A stretch of 64,000 bases of DNA from Camarhynchus parvulus (Eukaryota; Chordata; Aves; Passeriformes; Thraupidae). The translations under genes were made by a program, and so were the position numbers. The DNA lies in contig NC_044574.1 in the NCBI RefSeq assembly GCF_901933205.1, forward strand, positions 17,221,733-17,285,732. The letters run 5' to 3'. Shown here piece by piece: positions 54,363 to 64,000 of the stretch (position 1 is its first letter; every line of letters starts with the position of its first letter). The notes beneath the pieces were generated by a model. It worked only from the letters and a program-made list of their open reading frames with translations, was not told the DNA's origin and did not search any database.

Positions 54363-55903
54363 TTTTTTTTACAAAATGTGCACATTTAGTTTACACAAAC
54401 ACGCTATAGCAGATTTCAGGTGTACATGTATTGTACTACTCTTATCCTACACTGGTGATAGCAGAGCAGCCTTCAACATGCCTCTAACATCCCATCTCTA
54501 CACCAGAATAGATACCTGATTTATTTTTACAAAATAATTCTTGTAACTTTCTTTCTACTTCATTAATGCCCTTTCACACTTTCTGCAGCAATGTCACAAT
54601 GAAGGTTGGCCTATCTCTGATAGCATTTCACCTATTTTGAAGTATTGGCATAGACTCTGTGGACAATATATCTTAAAAATTACATGGATGGAGGGGTAAT
54701 GTTATATTTTATATGCATACTTTCTTAGAAGAATCTTTCTAGGTTCAGAGTTAAGTAGCTCCAATCTTAATGAAGAAATGATCTTAAAAAATGTAAAGCA
54801 TTTATCACATATAGAAGATATATAGCTGACGTTTTCATTGTTTTCCTGGTTCTGTCTCATAGTTAAAAGTATTACAAAAAGATGAAATAGATGTTAGCCT
54901 GTAGCAATTATTAGTGGAGGTTACTATGTAGTGATGTTCATTCTCAGCACTAAAGTGGGATGGCAGTTTTCAAAATTTCATGCCTTTTTCTTCATTAAAG
55001 GCAGAGAGACACATACTTAGGAAAGCAGTGTTAGGATCCATTTAAGGTTTCCTCATGAAAAATTGGAAGTCAGAAGATCCTTAATTTTAAGCAAAGAACT
55101 TCTCATACACATCCAAGAAGAATTAAAAATACAGTATGTACGCTTTCTGATACTCATGTCATGATAAATTAAGTGCAGACTTATTAAGTGAGATTAAGAG
55201 AAGTTTACTCATATTTTTTAGGGAATAATACCCATAAGCAGCTTGTTTGTTTGGTTTTTTTTGTTTTGTTTTATAACAGTTCTTGCTGTCAAGTTAACTG
55301 TTTAGTTGTGTTTGGGTTTTGAAGGTTTTTTCTGAAGAGAAAAACAAGGCAAAGTTGGGAGGCAATTATATAGCAAGGTGTGCATTGCACATTTATTATA
55401 GCATTTTAACTCAAAATATTATTCAAAAATAAGGACTACACTATAGAAACATGAGAAGAAAATAAATTGTAATGCCTCTGTATAAATTAGAAGCTAGAGA
55501 TTTAAGAAGTACATTTTAACACCTGGAGCTTAGTCCAGTACAAATGAGTAGCAAAACTAAGAATATTTATTTAATCTCTGGGTGATTGTATCTATTTTAA
55601 CTAGGGGTTGGAATGATAATAAAGGTGCATAATGTCAGTTGTATTTTGTTTGAGTTTGTTGTAAGAACCTGATTTTTCAGTACAGTCCTATTAACTAAAC
55701 AGCCACTGTGGAAGTACTAGATTGTATAATTTAGAAAGGATTTTTTGTTGGGAAGGGTTTATAATAAAAAATTTACTTGCATAATACATTTCTCAGTGTA
55801 AAGCTGAGTAACTTTATTTATGATAAAGTGGGAAATCCATTTTTTTAGATAATGTTGCAGAATAGTTCATATTTGTCCATTAGTTGTAGACCTAATGTCT
55901 TCA
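54363..55903 (-). other. KCNIP4: KCNIP4 3' UTR (probable extent)
   Basis: AU-rich sequence after the KCNIP4 stop, without an inserted repeat. It is read as UTR because it runs from the stop to the paired poly(A) signal without any recognised break. Confidence 0.55.
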
Positions 55904-55951
55904 TTAAATCACATTTTCAAAGAGCTGCATGGATCGCATTATATTCTCATC
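55904..55951 (-). CDS. KCNIP4: KCNIP4 terminal coding exon and stop
   Basis: On the minus strand the acceptor TTTTTACAG is followed by 15 codons, DENIMRSMQLFENVI, then TAA (plus-strand 55,904-55,906). This is the invariant C-terminal helix of KChIP proteins, which contributes to binding the Kv4 N terminus. The 5.5-kb intron separating it from the EF-hand 4 exon holds all the repeats of this part of the window. Confidence 0.97.
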   Translation of the reverse strand, partial: DENIMRSMQLFENVI

Positions 55952-57878
55952 CTGTAAAAAAAGACAACACATAACCAAAAATCACACACCATTACAAATG
56001 TAGTTGGTGGATATCTATACTGAAATGTGGTAGAACATTTTAGTTAATTGCAACTTTTTTTTTCAGCTTGTGTGGAGAAATGGTTAGCAGAAAAAGATTG
56101 TTAATGGGTCCATGCTTAAATAAGTTTTTCTGTATATTAATGAAACCAAAACAACTCTGTCAAGAATACAGAAGCATATTAAGAAAATTACATCTGTAAT
56201 ATTTCTGAGGTTATCCATTTATATCCAGGATAACAGAATACACCTAGACAATAAATACTGATGGAATAGTTGTATCAAGTGTGAATCTGTACGAGTAATT
56301 GCTAGTCCTGTGCACAGTACACAGGATTCTTTCTGCAAAATCCTAAGGCTTCTGCTTCATAGTTAGGGATGACTAAGAAAAACAGACTGAAGTGTGCACC
56401 ATTGCTGAGCCAAAATCAGTCAGTTTGACAAGTATCACCACAGCACTCTTCAGCTCCTCAATTCAGATTTTCTGTGTGTTCACACTGAAAGATGGTGACT
56501 GCTTCTAAATGCTTTTCCTGCTTTCTGATTGCTTTGCATTAGGCAATTTTTAAACAAAATATTAATCTTTCCAGTTCTATATCATACCGATGCACCACTC
56601 TGTGCTCCAGATTTTATCAGTAGGTAACTCTCAGCACAGCAATTAGCAAAAAATATTTTTCTTTGTAAGCTTTACCTTTCAGTGTATAGAAGAAAGAGTT
56701 ACTTGCAGTTGCCCATATTTGTTGGCATTTCTGGATCAACACTTGCTAGCACAAAACAATATACATACACACAATATAAGAGTTTATTAAATGCTTATTT
56801 AGCATTTGCTGGTCTCACTGTGATGATCCCTCTCTTTAGTACTATCTTCAGAGATGATATAGCAATCTTTAATTTTAATGAATAAAAAGACTGAATTATA
56901 GATTATTTTTGGATGTTTTATGAAAAATGTGCATCAAAAAACCCACTTCTTAGAAAGGTTATCTCAATAGTATTCTCCACTGCTGATAAGTATGTGAGAT
57001 TTCTGTGCATTAATTTTCCAGTAAGACATGTTCAGTATCAATTTGCAGTTAAATTAGTCACTGTTCAGTCTAGTGGATGATTTGCTTTGTAGAAAATGAC
57101 AAATAATTAGCTTAATTTATGTTATGAAACAAGCACAGTGGGGTTTTTTATCTTTGATTCTGTATGTCATCTGAAGTGATGCTGCTGTAAGGAATGATGT
57201 CTGTGCTATTTTGTACAATAAAATAACTTACAGAAGCAATGATATGTCATTTCAAAAATACACTAATGCTTGAAAATTTTGTATAGCAAAGCTACTATAT
57301 TAAATTACTGAAAGTTAAAATAAATGATCCTTTTCCTCACTGCATTGCTTTGAAATATCAATAAACTAGTGAATGTCACTAATGTAAGGTTAACAGTTTA
57401 ACTTAAGTCACTTGTCATATAATTAGTACAAATGTTTTGTATATACAACTAAGCTCAGTAAATGTGCAAGCAAACATGCTCTGAATCTCCAAATTGTTTT
57501 GACACTTCTACCAATTTTACTACATTCATGTATTATCATGAATGAAACTGGTAGTTTTCTAAAATCAACTCCATATTTCGGAGGCTGGCTGTTTCTTTAC
57601 AGAAGTCTTCCAATGCCACTCCCTTAGTCAGTCAAATTAGAAGAGTCTTCACAAGAAAATACAGGCTTGTCATAATATTTAGAACATGATAAGTTTTAGT
57701 AGCTTTTTTTTTTGTCATCTTTAAAAAAATACTGAAAAACCAGAAAACCCCCAGATGCTTGCATTGGAATTCTTTGGCAAGTGTATCTTCTTCATTTGCC
57801 TCTTTTTCCAGTACATTTTTCTACACAAATTTTCGTATTAGACTTGTTAAACAGTTCCTAATTCATGACAAAGGGACG

Positions 57879-58537
57879 TGTTAGTGCATATGAAGCATTG
57901 TCCATATGAAGCACAAACCAGGATGAATGAACTTTGGCAGACCTGACCTACCTTTAAGCCAGTTTTTTGTAGGTTTGAAATGGTTTCTTTGCTGTTTTCA
58001 GAAAAGCCCAAACCATCAGCACTGTGTATGGAAAGGGTTACTCCTGCAGAAAACACCTGTGCCAGAAGCCTTTTTGTCATTATCAGAAGGACCTATGTCA
58101 CTGGCCCTGAATGTTTTCCCATTACTTTTCCATGGCCTTTCCCTAAGCAGCAAGACAAAACAAATTCCAGAGCTCCAAGCCCTGGGGGGGTACAAGGTCC
58201 CTATCCTCTCTTGGCTCTTCCTGGGAACCAAGGCTGAGAACAACTCTGCAGGATCCATTCTCATGGACAAAGTACAGCCAGGGCTGAAGAGAGGACTCCA
58301 GAGAAGGGGCTTGACCTGAGGGGGAATTGCATCATCCCTTGTCCTCCTAATTGGTGCCTTTTACCAATTATGGTAATTTCCTAAAACCTATAAAAACTTA
58401 CCCCTGGTGGGGTGTAAGGCTTTGTGGACATCTTTCCATAACTTCTCCTGAAGGCCTTAAAATAAAGATCCCCTTTTATATTCCCTCCTTACTAAAATTA
58501 TCTTGAGTTTCATTTCCGGGTTGGGCAAAAGGTAACA
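57879..58537 (+). mobile_element. Probable solo LTR (ERV-derived), TGTTA...TAACA
   Basis: A 659-base segment with a perfect 5-base terminal inverted repeat (TGTTA at 57,879, TAACA ending at 58,537). Near its right end it has a compact LTR-like order: TATAAA at 58,389-58,394, AATAAA at 58,461-58,466, then a T-rich tail and CATTTCCGGGTTGGGCAAAA. No retroviral genes are attached. The flanking five bases (GGACG, CAATC) do not match, so target-site duplication is absent. The left boundary is the less certain one. Confidence 0.6.
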
Positions 58538-59322
58538 CAATCACCAACCATATGAAGTTTAACAAGGGCCAGTCCCGGAATCTGCACATGGGATGGAGCA
58601 ATCCTGCTTGTGTGTATAGACTGGGGAACGTGAAGCTGGAGAACTACACTGTGGAAAGCAACCTGGGTGTCCTGGTCAGTGGGAAGTTGAACATGAGCCA
58701 GCAGTGCCCTGGCAGCCAGGAGGACCGGCCCTGTCCTGGGGGGCATCAGGCACATCATGGCCAGCTGGGCAAGGGAGAGGATTGTCCTGCTCTGCTCTGA
58801 GCTGGGGCAGCCTCACCTTGAAAATGGCAGTTTTGGGTGCCCCGATATAAGAAAGACATAAAGCTATTAGAGAACTTCCAAAGGAGCCCATGAGGATGGG
58901 GAAGGCTCTGGAGGAGAAGACCTATGAGGAGAAGCCGAGGTCACTTGGTCTGCTCAGCCTGGAGAAGAGAAGATTGAGAGGAGACCTCACTGCACAACTC
59001 CCTTGTGAGGGGAAGAGGAGGGGCAGGCACTGATCTCTGCTTTGTGGTGGCCACTGATGGGACCTGAGGGAATGGCCTGAAGTTGTATCAGGGAAGTTTA
59101 AGTTGGATATTAGGAAAAGGATCTTCACCCAGAGAGTGGTTGAGCACTGGAACAGGCTCCGCAGGGCAGTGGTCACAACACCAAGCCTGACAGAGTTCAA
59201 GAAGCGTTTGGACAATGCTCTCGGGCACATGGTGTGATTCTTGGGATATCCTACACAGGGCCAGGAATTGAACTTAATTCTGATGAGTCTCTTCCAATTC
59301 AGTATGCTCTATGATTCTATGA
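58538..59322 (+). mobile_element. CR1 LINE 3' end, 0.8 kb
   Basis: A 5'-truncated CR1 non-LTR retrotransposon covering the last part of the reverse-transcriptase ORF and the 3' UTR. Recognisable pieces are the ATATGAAGTTTAACAAGGGCC start, the GATATAAGAAAGACATAAAG stretch near 58,844, CTCAGCCTGGAGAAGAGAAG near 58,955, TTGGATATTAGGAAAAGGAT near 59,103 and the terminal ATGATTCTATGA. Frame breaks are present (for example, the frame open at 58,552-58,800 ends in TGA), so it is dead. Its left edge abuts the LTR directly. Confidence 0.9.
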
Positions 59323-60454
59323 ATCCCAATCCCAAACCTCATTTCTAAAACCAAATCTTGATATAAACATAAATTACACATTTTGAAGCACAGAAGTCTT
59401 AAAGAAGAACAGTCTTAAGTGGCAGAGAGACAAACATTTAGGTAGCAAGATACTTTTTGTGTCAACAAAAAGCACAGCCACCATTGAAGTCAAAAGCAAG
59501 GGAAGGTGAGATAAGTAGCATGATGACAATTGTAGCATTCTGTAGCATTCATGTGTCTTCATCATGTCCCAGTTTAGAGAGCATCTCTCTCACGTGTATT
59601 CTGAATACTTAGAACAGGTAAATAAATCTTCTAACACACTTGAGAGACAGAATTGCACTGGATAAGGAGAGTAGGCAATTCCTTACTAAAGGTATTAATT
59701 TTCTTTGTAAATGAATCATTCAGCCCATCACCATGATTGCTGTCATATGCAGATTAATGTGTCATTTAACTTCCAGAATGCTACAGACCTCAGCTGGGAA
59801 ATGAATCTCATCTCTGTTTCTGATGATCACACAGGGTTAGCAGAGGAAATTACTTTTGTTGGTATTGAACAAGACTGACAAGCTGGAACCACGGTCAGTG
59901 CAACAGAGCACTGCTGACAGATGAGACTCTGCCCAGTGCCTGTTGCTAAGGATACACAGAAAAGCCACAGTTAGCAGAGCTCTTGGCTGTCTTTTATCCC
60001 CCAAAATCAGTGGATTAAAATCAAACAAAGTATCACTTACTAGGCAGCTGCACTCAAAAAAGCAACTCCAATGAATAGCCAGATGTATATAAAAATAGAC
60101 TGCTTCTGGAGCATCTTTGAGCATCTTGAGATTTCCCTATTCCAAATAGTTAAAAAACTAAAAAATGCATTAAATTCATTTATCTTGATAGTCTTGTTAT
60201 CGTCTGTCTCTTTATTACTCTGTTCTTGATACAGAAGATAAGAATCAATAGGCAGGGGTTATATTGCTGGTCTCTATCAGCTTTGTATTAATCAGGCTGC
60301 TGGGCAGGTTATCAGTAGACCACTACTGTGACTTCTTCAATTTGTCACTGTAACAAACACTATCAGGCTTATTGGCCACATCAATTTACATAATGTAATC
60401 AGGCCTATCATATTCACTCTGTCTAATGTGATGCTTTACTATACACAACAACCT

Positions 60455-60545
60455 TGCTCTTGGGGTGTCCTGTGCAGAGCCAAGAATTGGACTCAATGAT
60501 CCTGGTGGGTGCCTTCCAGCTGAGCAAATTCTATAATTCTATGAA
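60455..60545 (+). mobile_element. Short CR1 3' terminus
   Basis: CTTGGGGTGTCCTGTGCAGA...GGACTCAATGATCC...TTCTATAATTCTATGAA, the last ~90 bases of the same type of CR1 as at 58,538-59,322. Confidence 0.85.
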
Positions 60546-61406
60546 CCTCTTATCATGCCAAAAGCTAATCATTCTTATTTTATACTCTATCATGTTTCTT
60601 TTTCTTGCAATTTTAAACTGAAAAATTACCAAGATTTCCTTAAGTTTATGAAAATGCAACTTATCTTTCTTCATATCATCTACTGGTCTGAGAACTAGCT
60701 GGTTTTGAAGAGCAGAGGAGTGAATACAGTCTGTAACTCCTGCTTCAGAAGTTCTCCATCCTGGCTCTAGGGGCCAGGAGCTGCTGGAAGAATTTTTTTC
60801 TTGCTGTCAAGAAACTGACAGCCACTTGGGTAGCATAAAGGCTTGTGGCTGGTAACCACAATCAGTTTACACCCTTGCCTTCAGAAAACTTGTCTGGTGC
60901 TCACTCTTGCCATCCAACACTTTGCAAGCCCCTTGCACTCTCTTTTTATAAGGCTTCACTGCTTATAAGCACATCACAACCCACTGAGAAACTCAGCCAC
61001 GGATGATAAATTTTCAGGCAATATTATTATTGCCATGATTATATGCCAGTTGTGACAACTGTGTGCCCCAGCATGAGCAGAAGATAGAAACAAATATATA
61101 GCTGAATGTAAAGAAACTTTTTTCCACCAAGTGTAAACAATACACTATTAAAGAGAGAAAGGATATTGGCACAGCTGTCTAATAAGCAATGACAGCTTGT
61201 GTATAACAGCTCTTCTGCAGATTCAGGCCACAAATTTATTTACACTGTCCAGTGTTTCTGTGTAATGGTGGACATAGATACTCTGCCTTGGGAAAATGCT
61301 GTCTCTGGTATTAATATCACCCTCACTGACACTCCAGAAATCTCTAAAGAGCTGTGATAGAAATAGCCAACAGATACACATTCAGTACTTAACATTGAAT
61401 ACTTAC

Positions 61407-61469
61407 TTTCTGGCAGCTCTCAATGAATTCATCTATGGTAACTACTCCATCTTTGTTCTTGTCCATTTT
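61407..61469 (-). CDS. KCNIP4: KCNIP4 coding exon: EF-hand 4
   Basis: 63 bases, 21 codons on the minus strand ([21 protein letters not shown]). The loop [12 protein letters not shown] has the calcium ligands of a canonical EF-hand: D1, N3, D5, backbone at V7, T9, E12. Acceptor TTAATACAG, donor GTAAGTATTC. Phase 0 at both ends. Confidence 0.98.
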
Positions 61470-62050
61470 CTGTATTAAAAAAAAAGAAAAAGAGAAAAAA
61501 AGTACAGGAATTGGGTTTCTGTGGCCAAGATTTGGTAGCAGGAGAGCTACAGAGCTGGCTTCTGTGAGAAGCTGCCAGAAACTTCCCCCATGTGCAGCAG
61601 AGCCAAAGCCAGCCAGCTCCAGGACCTCCTGCTGGCCAAGGCTGAGCCATCAGGAATTATAACCTCTTCAGCCCTTTGTTAGATTTTCTCTCCCCTGTTC
61701 ATTTGAGGGACAAAGTGAGAGAGAGGCTTTGGTGGGTGCCTGGCATCCAGAGAGGGTCAACCCTCCACAGTATGTTTCTCCTCCTGAATTCCTGTGTGAA
61801 ACAAGTCCTTTTCATTGTTCATTTCAGTTATATGTCAGCCTAGGAACAACCAGTCCAAAAGTCATATTAAGTGGACTATGATTAAAGAGCTTTTGTTGAA
61901 AAAACAGGGTGTGATGAGTAGGTTTGCGAAACTTGGAATGGAACCACAGAGAATAGAAAGGATTACAGAATTGGAAGGATATGTTATAACAATGAAAATC
62001 TTTATCTACTCACAGAGCAGTCTTTTCAGCTTCTGTGTTATGTGACCTAC
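61470..62050 (-). other. KCNIP4: KCNIP4 intron with LTR remnant
   Basis: A short intron (donor GTAGGTCACA at the 62,050 end). About half of it is the LTR remnant at 61,508-61,770, which sits only about 40 bases from the EF-hand 4 acceptor. Confidence 0.85.
61508..61770 (+). mobile_element. Internally deleted copy of the long avian LTR
   Basis: The left part (GGAATTGGGTTTCTGTGG... through GCCAAGGCTGAGCCATCAGG, about 61,508-61,655) is the reverse complement of the right end of the element at 6270-7290. The right part (TTTGTTAGATTTTCTCTCCC...GCCTGGCATCCAG, about 61,677-61,768) is the reverse complement of its left end. The ~700-base middle with the tandem motif is missing, so both termini survive on a 260-base remnant. 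Confidence 0.75.
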
Positions 62051-62155
62051 CTGGAAAAATGTTTCCACATGTTGTCTTGGTGCATCTTCTTTGAGAACGG
62101 GATAGGTGCATTTCCCCATCATATCGTATATTGCTTTCATGATATCAAGCATTTC
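62051..62155 (-). CDS. KCNIP4: KCNIP4 coding exon: between EF-hands 3 and 4
   Basis: 105 bases, 35 codons on the minus strand ([20 protein letters not shown]...HVETFFQ). The first residue is the glutamate at position 12 of the EF-hand 3 loop. The rest forms the helices linking EF-hands 3 and 4, conserved without change from mammalian KCNIP4 as I recall it. Acceptor TTCCTCTTCAG, donor GTAGGTCACA. Confidence 0.98.
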
Positions 62156-63446
62156 CTGAAGAGGAAAAAATAGTTTCTGCAATGTAAGGTGCATTTTCAC
62201 CACCAACTCAGAAAAACTTGCACTGTTTGGTGAATCCCCAGCTGAGCATCCCAGGGTGGGGGGTGCAAGGACCTGCTGACAGTGTGGGCACCCATCACCC
62301 CAAGGGGCTCCCGCACTGCCCCTTCCATGGCCTCTTTTCCAGACGACCTTCTAGTTCTTGGACACAGCAGTGCTGCTCTTTGACTTCTGGAATGTCCACT
62401 GCTTTAACTCAGAACATAATTGTTTTAGGATTTGCATTTTAGAATGAAATTTTGGAATTCGCCTAGGTTTTTTTTTTTTTACTGCACAGATTCAAGAAGG
62501 AACTACTTAGTTCTTAGAAATTCTAGCACCTGATTTCAGCTTTCATAGATGTATGATTTCAATTTTAAATTATTTATAATATGTGCAAGTTCATGCATTG
62601 TGGGAAGAATCTCCCAATATCTTATGAATAAAAATAAAAAAGAAAAGAAGTTCTGTAATAGCAAGTGAATGGCCAAAGCACACCACCTTCTTACAACTTA
62701 TTTTCCCTGAAGAAAATAAGAACACCCATGCACACACCTGCACTTATGAAGAGTCCTCCTTTTATATCATAATCTTTGCATTTTAAGTGGCTTGTGAAAA
62801 TTTTAATAATTATAAAAAGTGATCTGTAGTATGCTAAGAAATTATTCTATACATTACTTTTTTATAGTGAACCTGAAGTGTTTTCTAAAAGTGTAAAATT
62901 ATAAGTGTAATTTATATATTTGCATAAACCCCACTTAAAAAAAACCCTCCATATATTTTGATGAAGCACTCATTTAGTCATGCTTAAATATGTGTTTGAA
63001 TCCTTGCAGAGTAAAAGATGTAGGAATCTTTCTTTATAAAACCTGTTTCAAGTAAAAAATATTAGAAGTAGATTAATAAAAAAGAAACAATTCTTGCCAA
63101 CACACTTAATTCATTTTTGTCCAAATATCCTACCAATCTTTCCTAGAAACTGTATGGGCAAATACGTACGCATAAGTTGAAGCCAACTATTTCTGTACCT
63201 ATTATGCTCAGAAACATAATTTCTGAAGAATTCTGAACTTTTGCAATTTCTATAAAGATTTTCCCTTTTCAATGTTCATATATGCCTTTAAAATGAGACA
63301 ATTACTTTAATTTTTAGTGTGTCTAACTTCATAATATCTGATAACTTGTTAACACATTCAATTTGACAATGGAACCATTCTTCCCTGAATGCAGAGCTTA
63401 GCTAACAACCTTTACTTTCAATCATTACATGAGAAGTAGATCTTAC
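62156..63446 (-). other. KCNIP4: KCNIP4 intron
   Basis: Donor GTAAGATC at the 63,446 end; acceptor CCTCTTCAG at 62,156. AT-rich; no repeat recognised. Confidence 0.88.
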
Positions 63447-63554
63447 CTCTTTAGTTATATATCCATCCTTATTTATATCATACAAGTTGAAAGCCCAGTT
63501 CAGTTTCTCCTGTACTGTCCCTCGGAGTAAAATTGAGAGACCCATAACAAAATC
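63447..63554 (-). CDS. KCNIP4: KCNIP4 coding exon: EF-hand 3
   Basis: 108 bases, 36 codons on the minus strand ([20 protein letters not shown]...[11 protein letters not shown]). The EF-hand 3 loop [11 protein letters not shown](E) has ligands D1, N3, D5, Y7 (backbone), T9 and E12 from the next exon. The start DFVMGLS differs from the DFIKGLS I recall in mammalian KCNIP4. Acceptor CTATTTAG, donor GTAAGATC. Confidence 0.97.
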
Positions 63555-64000
63555 CTAAATAGACAAAAGGTCTTGGTCAGTTTGGAAATGAGCAGTTTTC
63601 CTCAGAAAACTCAGAAATCCAGAATAATGCATTTGTCAGAGGTATGAAAAGATGTGTTGTTTCAAATTTCTTTACTTCACTGTGAGTGCTAATGATTTCT
63701 GGATTAACAATCTAGGCACTGTTTCCTACAATCACAATTAATAAGTAAATTGAGTAATTTTCTATAAAGTAAACATAATTTTCTGTTGGTGGTTGTAGCC
63801 TCTGAAAAGCCTAACATCTCACATAAGCAGTTCCCGTTGAAGTGAATACCAGGAAAAATCCATCCCCATGGTTTAATGGTCCAAGAAAAGCTTAAATGAT
63901 AGCTAGATTAATCTAAGCACAGGAGACCAATTTGGGGAAAACTATGTACTAAAGAACATTAAATTCTTGTTAAATCTCTATCTTGTTAAAGTGGAATATG
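63555..64000 (-). other. KCNIP4: KCNIP4 intron, continuing past the window
   Basis: Begins (minus strand) beyond the window edge and ends at the acceptor CTATTTAG. No further exon in these 446 bases. Confidence 0.8.

Larger units (their letters stand above)
55952..61406 (-). other. KCNIP4: KCNIP4 last intron, 5.5 kb
   Basis: Donor GTAAGTATTC at the 61,406 end; acceptor TTTTTACAG at the 55,952 end. Contains the LTR at 57,879-58,537, the CR1 end at 58,538-59,322 and the short CR1 end at 60,455-60,545, all in the orientation opposite to KCNIP4. Confidence 0.88.
54352..64000 (-). other. KCNIP4: KCNIP4 gene, 3' portion
   Basis: Kv channel-interacting protein 4 (also called CALP), a neuronal calcium sensor-type EF-hand protein that binds Kv4 potassium channel N termini and tunes their surface expression and inactivation; it also interacts with presenilin. 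Four coding exons on the minus strand (63,554-63,447, 62,155-62,051, 61,469-61,407, 55,951-55,904) give the last 107 residues. Upstream exons, including the alternative N termini, lie beyond the window. KCNIP4 is separated from KCNIP1 and KCNIP2 by residues such as [23 protein letters not shown]. Confidence 0.96.

Noticed and set aside
58552..58800. 82-codon frame resembling part of a protein
   Set aside because: It is a fragment of the CR1 reverse-transcriptase reading frame, broken by a stop, and not a host gene.

Overview
The window is vertebrate nuclear DNA, most likely from a bird (probably a neoavian such as a songbird). It has compact split genes with GT-AG introns, low repeat density, CR1 LINE fragments with the avian-type 3' end (...ATTCTATGA) and avian-type LTRs. 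Three known genes lie in the conserved vertebrate order SLIT2 - PACRGL - KCNIP4 (the human 4p15.3 neighbourhood). Nothing prokaryotic is present.

Layout. (1) About 1-16,120: the 3' end of SLIT2 on the + strand. Four coding exons (2797-2951, 8634-8922, 12883-13094, 14180-14421) encode the last ~298 residues: the end of the laminin-G domain, the last EGF repeats and the C-terminal cystine knot. An AU-rich 3' UTR follows. (2) About 16,120-41,690: an intergenic desert holding a GAATA/GAAA compound microsatellite with a 236-nt pure-purine tract (16,826-17,170), a probable solo LTR (28,264-28,877) and, at 37,080-40,690, a 3.6-kb array of ~180-190-bp units bounded by inverted TTAGGG/CCCTAA telomere-type motifs. 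Unit orientation switches in blocks, and a 1.6-kb segment is duplicated at an offset of exactly 1598 bp. This array is the most unusual object in the window. (3) 41,690-53,350: PACRGL (+), with a CpG-island promoter carrying a near-consensus RFX X-box and seven coding exons giving about 217 residues. (4) 54,350-64,000: the 3' end of KCNIP4 (-), four coding exons for the last 107 residues including EF-hands 3 and 4, and a ~1.5-kb 3' UTR. PACRGL and KCNIP4 are tail to tail with about 1 kb between their predicted poly(A) sites.

The three genes do not form a pathway. SLIT2 is a secreted axon-guidance ligand for ROBO receptors, PACRGL is a relative of the ciliary protein PACRG, and KCNIP4 is a calcium-binding modulator of Kv4 channels. 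Repeats: a CR1 and an antisense long LTR lie in SLIT2 introns; CR1 scraps lie in PACRGL introns; a compact LTR, an 0.8-kb CR1 3' end, a short CR1 end and an internally deleted second copy of the long LTR lie in KCNIP4 introns. Most long open frames outside the exons are readings of repeats and are listed as rejected.
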